DNA from: Aspidiotus rigidus
Taxonomy: Eukaryota > Arthropoda > Insecta > Hemiptera > Diaspididae
Reading direction: 5' to 3'
NCBI GenBank assembly: GCA_035079385.1
Contig: JAVHKY010000054.1
Location: 4,131,501 to 4,195,500 of the forward strand
Length of the DNA stretch: 64,000 nt
Shown: positions 23,001 through 38,000 of the stretch, one piece after another
Layout: each line of letters starts with the position of its first letter
How positions within the stretch are numbered: the stretch's first letter is position 1
Program-made: the position numbers and the translations under genes
Notes under the pieces: model-generated
What the model saw: the letters and a program-made list of their open reading frames with translations, nothing else
Told to the model about the DNA's origin: nothing
Databases searched by the model: none

Positions 23001-26000
23001 CAAATCGACCATCACTATATATGGTCGACATTGGTTGGTTTTTGGTCATACGACTGAAAAAAGACCAAATATTATGGTACCATCAGAAAATAGTTGATTT
23101 TTAGTAAATTTTTGAGATAAATCGACAAATTTTGTCCATTCATTTCAGTTGATTGTTGGTCTGATATTATTCCTACTAAATAAATTTTGATCATACTCGT
23201 ATTTTTAGTTGATTTTTGATCACTATGTGGAATACATTTCGACCTACTTTTTGGTCGTTATAATTGTCAATAGAAAATGGAATTTTTCCTTGTTTCTTAG
23301 TCGAAAATTAATATTGTATCTATCACTCAATTTTGACTAAGATTTCTAGTCGATTTCTGAGCAGATATTTTGGGAGATTTTTCCTCAACATCTACCAATA
23401 TTTTTACTCTTTTTTTTTCGGTCTATTCTCGTGCAAACCGCGGTCACTCATTTTTGCCCAAAATTTCCAGCCGATTTCTTAGGAATGAATCAACTATCAT
23501 ATTCCTCGCAAACTCGCAGATAAATAAAGACATTTAAAATAAAATTTAAAATTTAGAAATTAATATTCTTAATATAATAAAATTATTCAATAAATGAACA
23601 TATTTTACTAATCATAAAAATATTAGATTTATTATATTCAATTCAAGGGTTCCAACAGGAATAATTATTAAATATAATTTTTTTTTTCAATTTAAATTTT
23701 ATATCAATTATATTTTTTGAAATTAAATTTTAACTTTATTTAAGAAGTTTATAATATAATATTATTTTGAAAAAATAAAGATATTATTTAAATTTTCTTT
23801 ATATAGTTGCTTTAATCAAAATTATTAATTTTTTTCTCAGAATAATTTATTTAATAAAAATATTTATATTAATTGTCAATAAAAATTATTATAAAACAAC
23901 TAAAAAAATTGAAACTAAATAAATTTTTATATCATTCAATTTATTTAACATATTTGATCCTTTAAATGAGAATTATTTATATAATCATTTCAATGATTTT
24001 AAATAATCATATTGAACTAGAATGATATTTTTCATTTTTTTGTTCAATTTTACATTCAATTAATAGAAAATTATTAGGTAGGTTTATTTTTAACAAATAA
24101 AAAAATTATTAAAAATAATTTTTAAAGAGTTAATCTAAATAATAAATCAACATAAATTAAATTGAAAAAAATTAATTTATAAATAATAAATTTATAAAGA
24201 ATAATGATAATTATTGTATTATATCAATTAAATTACAATAATTAAATTTAAAATTAAAATTACGTAATAATGTACGAATTTTATAAATTAAATTTAAATA
24301 GATAGGTACATAATTATAATATTTAGATTCATTTTGAGAAATTATTTAAATTAAATGATTCAATTTGAATTGGTATAAATCCATGATAAATTCCACAAAT
24401 TTCTGAATATTGTCCATAAATAATTGAAGGTATACTAATTAATATTGTAATTTTAGACCAAAATCGCACTCCTCTCGATATAATCCTGCTAACGAGATTG
24501 CTATCTTCATTTCTTTCTTCTCTCACATGAAAAGGCCTTAGATATGGACTGGTTTTTCCTGTCGAAAATGGTGGTCTGTTAATATCATCTAACTATAGAC
24601 TGTTTCATGGCGTCTCTATTGCCCAAAACTTGATTGTTCTGCTTTGTCAAAAGGGGTCTATTTATAGCGGTCCGTTAATATCGCTTCAATATAGACTACA
24701 ACATACTATTTTATAATCGTCTACATTGCCCAGAAATCTACTAATATTTTTCGTCAGAAGAATTCTAATTATGGTGGTTTGTTGACAATGATTAAATATT
24801 GACTATGAGAAAATATTTTATATCGTCAAGGTTCCCTAGAAATCGACTCTTTTTTTGGTTAAAAATGGTCAAAATATAGTCAATTGCAGAGGAAGTATGG
24901 CCAATGACCGAGGATAGACCATTTTATGGTACCTACATCACCTACAGATCGACTAATTTTTTCATTCAAAATTTTGTCAAGTTTCTTTAAATGTGGTCTA
25001 AATATGGTAGGGAAGAGCGGAAGTAAATCGACTGAAAAAGTTGGTCTGTTATTATAGTCACTCATCAGAGCGCCCCATACATTTACTCAAAATCAACTGA
25101 GACATCTTGTTGATCTGGTTTATCGGGATAGAGATAGCAGTAAAAGAATCTCGTCTCATTGTGACACGTTCAGATGGATCATGCCCTGAGTCGTTTTGGT
25201 AAAAGCTTCACGTATAAAACTGGCCTTGATAATAAGGTTCATTTTAGCTGCTGGAGGAATGGTTATAATGTTCGAAACGAAGGATCCTAGAAGGTGATGA
25301 TGATAATTTAAAGTGCATACAATACATTTTAGAAGTGTGAGATACCTAGTTCTCTTTTGATGGCCAGTTTTACACCAAATTAACTTGAGGGGTATGATCC
25401 GCGTCTGAGCGTGTCATAATAAGTAATGCAGGGTGTGTCGGTCATATATTATAATGGACATATTTCTGAAATTTTAGAACCAAAGTCAGAGAAGGGGCGT
25501 TTTCTTTTTGAAATGGCTTTTTCTGCCCCGCAAGGCTCTTTATCTCCACCTTTCCCCAGGCCCTACAGATCCGAGCCTACGGATGTAGATCTTAAGAATA
25601 CTGAATACGTACTTCAAACTCCTACAGGAAGAGATAGAAAGTAGAAGAACAAGTTTTCAAGTGTTTCCCGCCAAATTTATTCTATGTCGTTAAAGTCTTT
25701 GAAAAATAATTCGAGGAAGAAGAGGAGGGTTCTTCGTATCATCAAGCTTCCAAGCCTCCAAAAAAATTAGCCTGCAATGGCAGCGGAGAACCCGCTGTCC
25801 AGAGTCCCCTAGGGCCTAAAGTTTTTCCAAGTCCTGAAAATCATAACGTGACAACTTGAACGCGCTGAATTTCAAGGAAGCCTCGTCTTTCCAAGTCCCC
25901 CTCCTATCATATATAGCTCGGAGGTCGAAATTTTTCCAAGTCCCCCTCCTATCATATCTGGCTATTGGCTAGAGGGTCGAAATTTTTCCAAGTCTTCCTC

Positions 26001-29000
26001 CTTTATCAACCTCGCTCGCGCTCGCGGACGAAAATTTCCTGCGAGCACCCCCAACAAAAGGGATAGCGGGTTCCCCGCTAAAAGTCCCAAACTTGACATT
26101 TTCTGAACAAATTATGAGACTTAGCACGCTGCTTATTCTCTTGTATATAGAGAGTATTGAGTTCTCGACACTGAAATTGGACTTCATCAATCGGGTAGTG
26201 GCTACGCAAGAAAATTCCAATTCGCATTCTGTATTTAAGGCGGCGCGCTTCTGTTATTGACTGGTTCAGTAAATAATTACTTAAAATAAGGGTGCTTGCC
26301 ATAGAACTTCAAATAAGAAAAGTATGAAGGGTTCATTTGTTTATTTGGATTTTTCACAATTAGTCATATTAGAAATTTGTTGCAATTTAATCAAAAATTG
26401 AAAATATTTTGGAACGAGTGAGTACCTACATATATAAGTAACAACAACTTATACTTGTATTATTGCAAACATGCTTATTATTTTATTGATTTTTCAAAGC
26501 GTGACTTTTCAGACTTCAAGTGTGACCGTCTCTGTACTTTATGGAGCGAATCCATCGTGAGGGCGTGGATACTCCGGCTCTTCGAAAATACATTTAATCG
26601 TATGATTAGTTGGTCCCATTTAAATGTGAGAATAATAGTGCGAGCATACCGGCCGCGTCAGTGTGTATTGTCTTCAAAATGAGTGTTACATTTTTTCGAG
26701 TCGATAAGATAAGAAATGGCGTGCACTTGGCGGCGAAGAAGTACGCATCATCATCGTTTCGTTGTCGATGTATGAGGATCACGTAACCTAGACTACATTG
26801 AACTCGGTCGTAAGTCGTGACCTTCGAAAGTTGGGCGCCAAACGTAGGTACCTACTTTACTTTGGATGTTAAATATTTTTCGACTGTTATACACCGCCGG
26901 TGAAAAATCGAACGCGAAGAAACACCCTAAATTTATCTTTTGTTGCATCGAATGCATTTAAATGCATTTTTATTTCTGGTCGAAGTTCTTACATGGCGAG
27001 TATACATAAAGTTTCACGGTGTGAACAAATTTGGCGACGAAATTATACTTTAGGTGATCGAAGTGTTCGAAAAATGACTTCTGTTGACTTTACTGTTGCC
27101 AATTTGACGCGCAATTGTTGTTCAAAAATTAAAATTTCTATGTGATCCGTCATCTTTTTTTTTTTTTTTTTTGCTTCATAGAATAACTCCGATGAATTAC
27201 AAATTCGGTATTTACTGAGTATGAGGTCCTCTATTGGGTTTTACTTTTCTATATGACTACAATACTTTTCGTATCTTTGTGCTTGGTTTGTGCTTGTTCG
27301 CTCGATCTTGAGACTTGAAAAATTTCGATTAAGCTATGAGCCTAGTATATACCAAAGTTTGGGCGACATACTGGGTTGAACGAGCATCAAAAACCACTAG
27401 TTTTAGGCATACTATTTTCAACCAGTCAATAGAATCGATAGCCAATACATGATATTAATAGCCCCTCAAATTATATTCAAGTAAAAGCAACTCCCCAATA
27501 AGTAGCATAATTTTCCCTCTTTCGCCACTATGTATCCCTGGGGTAAAAGTCAGAAAAGTTATTCGAGATGGTATGTGTTTGGGAGAATGCTGGAAACAGG
27601 CTAAAATTGTAGCTCAACATACAGTATACTAGGTGGAGTGAGCCCGCTAGCTACTTAGCCCAACATCCAGAACATTATAAACATTGATCTGAGAATTTGG
27701 ACCATCGAGCTGTCAGTTTGGAGCCATTATACTAAGTAAATGTAGGTTAACTTTTTAGCCTGATAGTTGGCGTTTTATACTCCGTTGATTGGATTGTATT
27801 GTATTTGTCGGAATACCCTTGCAGGGAGCTAGCCCTCAAAGTATATACACTAATACATTTTATATTTATCCTTTACAACTTATCATACACTAATTGTGCT
27901 CAATGAAATTCACTAAGGCTGTGCCTCGTTTTTTTTTCTCTCGAAATCGTTTGTCTTCCCTCCATCTTCGTTTTGATGTACCTCCTTTTTGTTTCTTCCA
28001 TTAAATTCAGCAGTATGGGTTGATCCAGTCCTGTTCGACGCAATACTTTATTTTTGTCTATGAGATTTGATGGATTCGCCTGTAGCACCATAGTTCAAGT
28101 TTCATCGCTTCCGTTGAGATCCAAGTTTCAGCCACACATCTCAGAATAGACCATATGTTCCATTAGAGTATCTTCAACCTTATTTGGAGAGAGAGTTTTC
28201 ATGTCCTTCAAGACTCCGTCAACATTACAAAATGGTTTTCTTGACTCTCTTAGATGGTATTTAATTTCTTTTTCATCCCTACCATCGCTCGCAATTATTG
28301 CCCCTGGATACTTGAACTCCTTGACTTGCTCCGGGCCATCTACTGTCATGTCAAGTTCTCGGCTATCTTCTGCCTTTTCAATAACCATCACTTTCGTTTT
28401 CTTTATTCATCGTATTTACCATTCTCTCGACTTGTTGCGGAGAACTTTGTCGTCAGCATTTGCGTTAGTTTCAGCTGCTATATAATTTGCTCTGCGTACA
28501 CATTAAACAACCTAGGCGAGAGCGATCCTTACCTCACTAGTGCTCCTTTACTGCCAGGTTCTCAATCCTCACATCCGATCTTTGTTTCCAGTAGAGTTTT
28601 TTTAATTAATTCTGCGTCCTCCTTGTCAAAGCATAGCATGAAGTACTAGGCCAAGAAATACTGGCGGAGTGAGCCTGCTTGCTAGTTAGCCCTAACATAC
28701 AGTGTACGAGTTCGTCCATCAAGCTAAGAGGTGTTGATAATATTATGCCAAATTTTAGTCTATGGCTTAAGATACGATATACGAGGCTTATACAGGGGAA
28801 GGGGGGGGGGGCGAATGATGAAAAGATACGGAACGTCATCTTCATTGCTTTTGTTCAGTCAGGAGATTTTTTTGAACTTTCTGAGGGTTGGTTTGAAGAA
28901 AACCAAAGAAATCTGGAAACTAAAAGTTGAAAGGGAAGAATTTTGAGCCTAGAAGGTTGAAAGTCAAGAGCTAGGGAGAAAGTTGGAGACAGAAGCCAAG

Positions 29001-32000
29001 AGTTGTATTTTTTTATTCCAACAGGAACCTGTTCTATAGTTTTTTTTTTTTTTTGAGAAATTTGCCGTGTGCCGCCCAGCCAAAAATGTGGAAAAATTTC
29101 GACTCCCGAGCTATACATGATAGGAGAGGGACTTGGAAAAATTTATATCATAAAAAGCTCGAGAGTCGAAATTTTTGTAAGTCCCCTCCCCATCATATAT
29201 GGCTCGAGAGTCAAGAAAAAGTTAGACTCTCGAACTGTATTATACTAGGCTAATAGTAGGTCTAGGCCTTCTTTATACTAACTTTCAGGTCTAGGCTTCC
29301 ATAAATTCTCAATACCAAAACCAATTTGACTCATAAAACAGGTTCCCTGCGATCCTCGTTCAACTTCGTTAAGGAAGCTGTCGTTTTCGTGACGCTTCGG
29401 AGGGAGTGGGTTTTATTTTAGTACCATAAATCCCATTGCCCCTTTTCTCTGTTCAAATCTCATCGTTGCAGAATTTCTTGAAGTTTTAATGTCAAACAAT
29501 CCGTGAACTTTTTTCGGGGGGGGGGGGGAGGAGGAGGAAGAGTCCAAATCCCTGCATCTTTCTGCCTAAACTTGGTAGACGGCAAAATTCCTTGAAGTCC
29601 ATATGGAGTGGATAGAAGCATCCCCTGATAGCGTCATGATCAATCGTACGGCAGAGGTCATGATGGATCCTTGTACACCTAAATTAGTACGCAAAAGCGT
29701 TAATTTGAATGAAAATCTTTTTCGATTTCGAGAAATTTCGAAATAAAAAGAATTATCTAGGGAAAAACGGTGAAAATATGTACAACCTACGAAAACAGTT
29801 TGAATGTCTCTGGAATGTCAGTCACCACTAAATCGATTACGGAAAATTTTAACTGCGTATTCAGCAAGATGACGAAGAAAAGGAAATTGTAAAAAAAAAA
29901 AAAGCGTCCCACTAGATGCAGTTATCAGACGCTTGCGGCGGGAGTGAGTTCGGAAATTGTTTTGCTTCAGTACACTTTATAACGAACATGCTAGTTCAAA
30001 TACTGCTCAAGACTTCTGAATCATTTTTGAAAAATTTTTCCTTTATTTAGGAATTCGTAACATCTTATGTTTTCTAGGAGTACTTATTCAAATAATAGAA
30101 AGGTTTTTTTTTTTCCCCCTCAAACTAATTTATAGTTCTACTTCCATGATTCATGGGTACCTAGCCTGTAGAATTTGTTTAAAAAATGATTATGATTTTC
30201 GGGTGTGAAAAACAATTACCTACTAATCAATAACCAGTGAGGAATCAAGTTTTCTGAAACGTACGAAATTCTTTTCTTTTCGCTCCAATAACCAAGAATT
30301 AATATATTGAGATAGATGTTTGTGATAAATTCATTTTTCGGTAAAAAAAAAAACGAGTTTTTCTTTCTCTTAGGAAATGCCTTCAAATTCATCGGCATTG
30401 CCAAAATGTACCAAAAATATCTCTCGCTGATGAATTCGTGTTGTTTTCATCATCTCAGCCTCTTTTTCTTTTTAATAGTTCACCTACCTATTATTATTAT
30501 TTTAAAAGTTGTAAAAAAAAAAAAATGAATATATAGAGTTTTCTGCGAATCTGGATTGCGAAGGCCTAGAAAAACGCATCAATTTCCACGTTGAACGGTT
30601 CATTTATGATCGTGTTCGTCAATAGTCAATTAACCAAAAACGTTTGCAAATGATACCGCTTCATGCGGGTTCAAAAATTTCATGTAGGCCTACAGCATAT
30701 TTCGTTCATTTAAATACACGGAGTATTATAAAGGGAAAACTGCTGTCGTACAGACTTCAAATCACCCATTCCAGATTCTCGTAGACATTTGACATTTGTC
30801 CGCGCCTGAAAATGCGTTAAAAGAATTATATTTATGCACATGGTCGAATGAAATGAAAATAATTTTTTCGGTGAGAAATTTACGATAGCTAGGTAGTTCT
30901 GTTATTTATAACACATGTGGTAGATTTAGTGTACTTCACGCCGGTACTGCGATAGAGCAGCATTTCAAGGTTGAAGAAAATAATATTTTTTTTAGAAAAT
31001 GCGCCACCTCGAAGAAATATACGTGTAGACGGAAATTAATTGACGCCGGATTGCGATCATTGCGATCATTATTCTCTTCATTCGGTAGTCGTACTTATTG
31101 TCATTATAAATAGCACCTATCGTTCTTATTCGTCGCGATGGTACGCGTGCACATGTACAGGGAATGATGAAGGGAGAAAAGAGTCTTTCCCGAACACGCT
31201 TAATTCGATCGATAAAGAACAAGCGGGGGTTGAAAATGTTCTAAAGGGTGATTGCTAGTCGACTGAGAAAGCTGACGCCCTTTCAGTTTTCCTATTGCAA
31301 TATTTTCACGAATTCCATTTTGTTTACTTATCGCGTTCTTGCGCTGATTTTTCTTTTTTTTTATCATATAACAAGTGAATATAGTTATTTTTCATGGTTT
31401 AGCTACATAATTTCACGTGGCACAATGGTTACTGAAAAAGTTCCCAACCAGGTAGTAACGATTGAATTGATTTTTATGCTGCATTTTGAAGCCTTTTTAG
31501 TGTTAAACGGGCTTGATTAAATGTTTATTCTTTAATTTGAATTCGAAATATTCGTGTGTGCGAGTAGAGAATTTTGGAAACAAATTCGTCAGGACATTAT
31601 TTCTATTTCTGCAAGTTAAAATTGTGGGAAATAATACGATAGAGAATGAAGCGGCTTCGATATAATCCGGACGCCATCTTAAATAATAAAGAGTACACCG
31701 CTAACTTTCAAGTTCACCGCTAAATATAGTGCAATTTTTACGATGATGTGTATGAGTTTGAATGATATTCTAATTAATTGCTAGTTCCTTTAATTCATGC
31801 ACAAGATAACGTGCATTTTTCTGAGAATATGCATGAGTCCGAGTTTCAATTTGTGGATTCTTTATTTAGGATTATTAAATTGATGAGTAAGAAGATCATT
31901 GATTTAATGAAAAATGAGGAATTTTGTCTCTTCTATTTACCTACTTTTACTGCGACCATTCGGCATCGTATAGCCTGTTCGATAAAATAAGAGACCTGAT

Positions 32001-35000
32001 ACAGAAAAGCCTGTATGCGAGGGGATCTCGATGTTGATTACGAACTACGATTATGCACCCATGTGTAGAGGGTCATTTAATGAGAATTTATTGTTCTATG
32101 ACAAACAATGTACAATTATAAACCTAGCCTATATTTTTATTGCTACATTGTACGTTCCTTTTATTTTTCCTCTCTTTTAAAATCATCTTTTGTTTTTAAT
32201 TCTGTACAGAGCGATGGGAATACGGCGTTTTTACGAGCCGCTCGATCCGGTAATCTGGACAAAGTATTGGAATTTATCAATGCGAACGTCGATATCAATA
32301 CATCTAATTCGGTAAGCATTTCGATACATCTCTTTGATGTAATTAAAAGATCGATGGTATAATGAACTATAATGAAGAGGAGGAAATTTGAACGTGATGA
32401 GCATTCGCCTGTGATCGGTGGGTCATCAATTGCTGTAGTAAATTATAGGCTACTGGTTTCGAACGCTTTGCCCGAGGCGTAGCCCTAAAAATAATTCTTG
32501 AAATAGTTTTAATTAAAAGTTGATGTGACTCAATACTATATGGCATTCTTGAGTTTTAGATAGCTACTTAATTCAAAATTTTAGAAAAAATTTGAGAAAT
32601 GTAATTGGCTCTTAAACGTCCTAACTTTCGGCACCTATGCCAATTTAAGTTGAATTTTCAGAATATGCGTAAAAGTTGTATTCTTAGAAAATACAGATAT
32701 CCTTGAGTACCTACGACTTTACCGCACAATTGTGCGCTCTAGTTCAAAATGAAGTATGTATTCTAAATAAAGCAATTGCTCTGATAGATATGTACGTGGC
32801 GTACCCCACCCAATACCTGCGAATATGTATACCGTCATAATAATCTGAAAACTAGATGATAGTGACAGTATCGTCATAGAACACGAGAAAGTTAACACTT
32901 GATAGAGGAGAGGACGCAAGCTTTGAAAAAAAAAAAAGAAGAAAACAGCAACAAAATACTATTTTTAAGAATATTGAGTAGCGAGGCTATCTGACCGGAT
33001 ATTAGCGAGGCCATTGGATGATCATACTTATTTCCCATGATATTTTTGGTTTGATGAATTCAAGTTCATTTCCACAGATTTGGAAAAACCTGTAAGTAAG
33101 AAATTTGTGGTGTATTTTAAGTCTAAAAAACTTTTTCTCTCGATATATCAATGAAAATTGATCGAAAAAAAAAAAAAAAACTTGAAGTATGGTTGGTCGC
33201 TGGAAAATTGTTGGCAAGGTTCTTTTTTTTTCAATTCAAATAATTCATACAGATCGATTTATTTACTGAATAAAATTCTACTAGACTTTGGGCCTATCGC
33301 AAAATGTTTCTCAATAACCGTACTTTACCTAGTGGGTAGGTACTTAACAATACTGCAATTTAAATGTAAACGATAACTTAATAAGTTGTCGAGCGTCATT
33401 GAGTTAATTGCATTCAAGTTATCAAAGAATCATCCACGTTTTCTATATATATTTTTTCAAGTCGGTACCTCGATTAAAAAAACAACAACAACAAGTCGGA
33501 ATTCAACCATAAAATTTCAATTTTTTCGGTATTCTTAATTAATTAGTAACCGTAGAATTTGTGTTCCATCATATCATTTGAGATCCATTTCATATACTTA
33601 ATGTCTTGGCCCCTCATTCCCTCAGGTCAGTAATCTATTCATTATCACGCTACTCTACCCCGCTGAGAAATTCATTCCCATTTCGGAACTCGCAATCGCC
33701 AAATGTAACACTGACCTAATCGGTCTAATAAAGTCTAATTCACTTTCCACGTATTGAGTGTTCACTTCGTCGGCATCGAAGTCTTTCATCCCATCATTCG
33801 CGCGTCACCGGTTCATCGTTCCATTCGACACAGCACCTGACTCGTTGTATAATGAAAGTAATATCGATAGGTATTGTAAACAGTGTCATCAGATAAGTGT
33901 GGGTGATACGATCTTTTTGTGTAGAGAAAAAAAAAAAACAGTACAATCATAAACTCTGCATTGTGGCCTTAACTCGTTGTATATATTATTATACTACTGT
34001 TTGTGTGTATGCAATAAGTAGGTATGACTCATAGTATGGTCATGGCAATTCAGCGCAATTCGTAAAAATGGTAGATAGAAAGAATGCCCCACGCGTAGCG
34101 TCGTTCCTGGTAATTCTCCGCTCGCTGGTGTCTCTCCCTCTCGATTTGATACTAGTTGAATGAAGGGAACGGAACACCATTGTTTTGTGCATAATATTTC
34201 GCCGTGTTGACGAAATACTCTTGAACCGACTAGCGACTACTAACTTCAACTCTTGCAATATGTTGCGGTCTACTCGGACCAGACTGCAGCGGCGAAGTGA
34301 TAGTAAATTATTGTAGTATATTTTCTTCTTAAATTCTTACCATATAAGGATCAAACGAATGGTAGGTTTGCTGCCAACTAAGTTATATTGAAAATATAAT
34401 TTACGATAGGCACATAGGGTACAGCTGCGAACGATGACTCTGTTCTTTACTGTATTTTTGATTTATCGCGAAAATCCACGCAAAACGTAAGCAGAAGACA
34501 CTATCAGGCGCTGATAACTTCCCGTTAGATGACTTTTTTTTCTTTAATAAGTACTCCTAAAATCGGATTGATACCAAATTTCTTCTGTTCTATGTTCTCG
34601 AACCTACACTGCGCCCTATAGTCGCTCGTCAAAGACATACCTAGTTTTTAAGTCAAAGTATTTTGAACAGTTTTAATTGAAAGCATTTTATGTTTCTAAT
34701 AATTTTCAATCAATTCATCTTTAGGTCTAGGTATCTACCGTATTTATATATTTTTTTCTCTAAAAAAGAAAAAAAAACAAAGAAAAGAAACTGAATGATA
34801 TGAACTTAAATAGAATAAATTACATCGAAAATGATGATCGATCGAGGTCTTCACGTTTCAGAAATTCATTCTGATTGCCAAGAATTCATTCAAAGACAGA
34901 CAGGGCGTCAAAATAAGTAACCACGTTAGTCCATTACATTTTGAAATGGTTTCAGATTACAGTATCACTGCACTTGCAAACGTAAGTTCTGTTGAATCAT

Positions 35001-38000
35001 AGAATGGAATGTGTCTGGGTTATTTTTGAAAATTCTGCGCTGACGCTCATTTCTCGTCTTAGTATACATTCCAAAAGTTATGGTATTGGCGTGGTGTCTA
35101 TAATCGATATGATCCTCAATTTCATCGATTGACGTTTATTATTCTTAAGATTATGATGTGATTGATGGATAATTAATTCAGAGCAGAATTGAAAAAAAAA
35201 AAGTGTAGTCTTATCTGAAGAGTCGGAGTCAACGCTGCCGTAAAAAGTTGGTTGACAGGTATCTGCAAAACGACGATTACCTAGTGAAATGAGACTTCCT
35301 CTAGTCTTCAATGGGCGACTACAAAAACCTTATATTCTTCTAAAATCTAAACGCGGTTTTACAGATACATCCATATAGGGCTCTTTTCTCTCCCTATATC
35401 ATATTGCATACTCGTTTGCCTGATTCTTATCATAATAGCATATCTAGTCGTCTGCCATTAGGCCAATATAAATCAAGTACCATTAGCCATTCCCATTAGC
35501 CCATTGCGATAAGAATCAGGCAAACAAGTATGCAATATGATATCAAACGGAGCTGAAAATTCGGGCTGGGCAAGTAAGTTGTAGTTTCGCTAGCCTATCG
35601 CTTGTGTAGAATCCCCGAAAAGTACTGATAAGAAGAAATAGGAACTCACATTTTATTTACTAGTATTAACTTTCTCTATTTCCTCGAAAATAATGAATTA
35701 ATTAATCTGATTTCCCAGAAACTGCGCCTTCTATACCACGGACTTTATCGACGACGGTCCTCCTCTCATCACTTGCGCGTACCTATCTCATGTATAACTA
35801 TAGTTCCTCTTTACCTATAAATCTTAAACATGTCTCGATATTTCTCGAAGGCCACTTGAGTGAGTTCAACTTCTGAAGTTTTGACATTATTTCACGTCTT
35901 AAATCTACCCCCTCCCGCCCTTCCCTTCTCCTCAAATTTGCGTTCCTTCGTTTGGGAAATTCGTCACGTTTCCGCTTTTTCTTCCGCTAGATACGAAATT
36001 CCGAATAAAATACTGGGATTAAATGCGGGACGTTTCTCCTCAAGTAACTTCTGATCCTTAGTCTTTTCCTTAAGTCACAATATTCTCCAATAGCTACGCT
36101 ACGTTCATTAATTATCTTTTTTTTTTGGTTCTGTTTTTTGACTTTTTCACTCCAGATAAAAATTCGAAATTTCCCTATTACAAGATTCTTAAGAGAGGGT
36201 AAATGATCTAATTTCTCATCACGTATTCTCTCAAGCGTATGTTTGTCAAATCTCTTGAATCATATCCGACTTAGGTACCTGACCTAATTTTATATATAAG
36301 TTCTGCCTGAATTTTTCTTCCTCATCACATATAACCGACTTTCTGCTAAGTCTCGCATCTCAAAATTATCACTAGATTCCCATCCCTCTTTTTTCAAACG
36401 ATTTAGAAACTAGAAAACTTGCCGGAATCTTTATTTTGTATTTATTCATCTCAGTCGTTTATTTATCAATATTATTATTGATACCTAGTATTTATAATAG
36501 AAGAAATTACGTAGATTCACTTGGATTTCTCTACTCTACTACAATAAGAGGGGACGATTATTACCTACTTCATCTGTATCGACGAAAATTTTAGAATACC
36601 CGCACATGTGATGAATCGATGTAAAACGACACACGTTCTTTATGCTTAAAATCGTACATCTGCATCAAGCGTCCCGTCGTCTACCCAACCGCCTGGTTTT
36701 ATTTCAGTTTTTTCTCAAGATCTGTTCGAGAAACAGCTGCGACTGCGAGTAATAATTGTACCTACCATTTACGACTCACAACTCACAAAATCTTGTGAGA
36801 TCTAGTTTCTATATCAAATTCATTAAGTCTGCTATTGAATATCGTTTTTAAATTGTCATTTTTTAAGGATATTGTTTCTAATACCAGTACTTAATGATAT
36901 CGCTTCATGAAGAATTAATTGAGTGGGTGAGTGAAGTTGATGATAATAATTAGACCTACCGAACGCTCCACCGATTACAATTACGTTCTTATCAGTTATT
37001 TTGCTATGGTAAATTAATCTTATCGAGAAACTTGACGTAAACGTACTGTAACTCTTTTATTGAGTCGATTTTACTCATTAACTAATTGAATAACCGCGTA
37101 TCTTCTTTTCTGTCAGTCTTCTCAAATACCGACCCAGCAGTGAGTATATGCATCAATAATACAGCTGATAGGAATTGTCGGTGGTTACAGATTTAGTTTA
37201 CGAGTAATTCTGAGCCGACCATTAAAGATTTTCAACTTTCCTAACCTATCGAACATGATGGTAATAAAATGAATCATTCGATTACGCGAGCTGTAAAGAG
37301 TACTGAATCTTACATATGAGTCGATTCAAAATTAGTAAATGGTCTTATCGTTATTTGCTGATCTCGAATGCGTTACAATCACCAAGAATGGTAAATTCGA
37401 GACGGGTAAAGTCATAAATACTTGAAATGAAATCGAGAAAAAAAGGTATAGCTTCGCCTGAAGCTGTAAACTAATTCATCTTCGTTGTTCTTCACAGCTT
37501 GATTCGTTGTTGCGTAGTGTATTCATTTTATGTAAAGTATCATAACCCGCAGATTTCCCATTCATTTAATATTCGGCATAATTCGTCGATCTCCACCGAG
37601 ATGAATAACGTAAAATTTCATTCAAGTAGAATACGTATATTCGTTAATAGAACGTTCACTTTCGAGTTGGCCGCGGAAAATTTGAATAATCCCTAATCGA
37701 ACTGTAAATGTATGTCGAACGATGGGAATCGTGTACACAGAAAGGCCGGTATTCGTCTTTCCTCCGTGATCGAAAAAGTATCTCCGTTTTTCTTCTCTCA
37801 TAAACACGTTCGCGTGAGACCTGCGACACGAATTCAATATGTAATCGATAACGTGTTCATGTCAGAGTTTTTACTTTCTGTTTCAGAACGGACTGAATGC
37901 TTTGCACTTGGCGTCGAAAGATGGTCACACGGAAGTAGTCGCAGAACTTCTGAAACGCGGAGCGCATGTGGATGCTGCTACGAAAAAAGGAAATACTGCT

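Larger units (their letters stand above)
22991..25127 (+). mobile_element. Large repeat, copy 2 (complete), with mitochondrial-like DNA inside
   Basis: It starts CCCGATAAACC at 22991 and ends GGTTTATCGGG at 25127, so the ends are inverted repeats. The first 530 bp and the AT-rich part 23520-24205 match copy 1 (1-1706) in inverted orientation. The AT-rich core holds cox1 and cox2 remnants. The right part, 24575-25060, is a degenerate tandem array. The flanks share only AT next to the ends, so I cannot name a superfamily. Confidence 0.65.
5077..32209 (+). other. Ankyrin intron 1 (27 kb), repeat-rich
   Basis: Contains the mobile elements listed separately (two TRIM/LINE groups, hairpin MITEs, the GGTTTATCGGG repeats, tRNA-like head). 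I see nothing recognisable in 5077-7500, 7600-8770, 9410-13190, 15840-18180, 18380-19600, 21361-22990, 25130-25780, 26080-27890, 28640-29020 and 29350-31420, beyond homopolymer runs and short open frames without family resemblance. No nested protein gene is supported. Confidence 0.6.
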
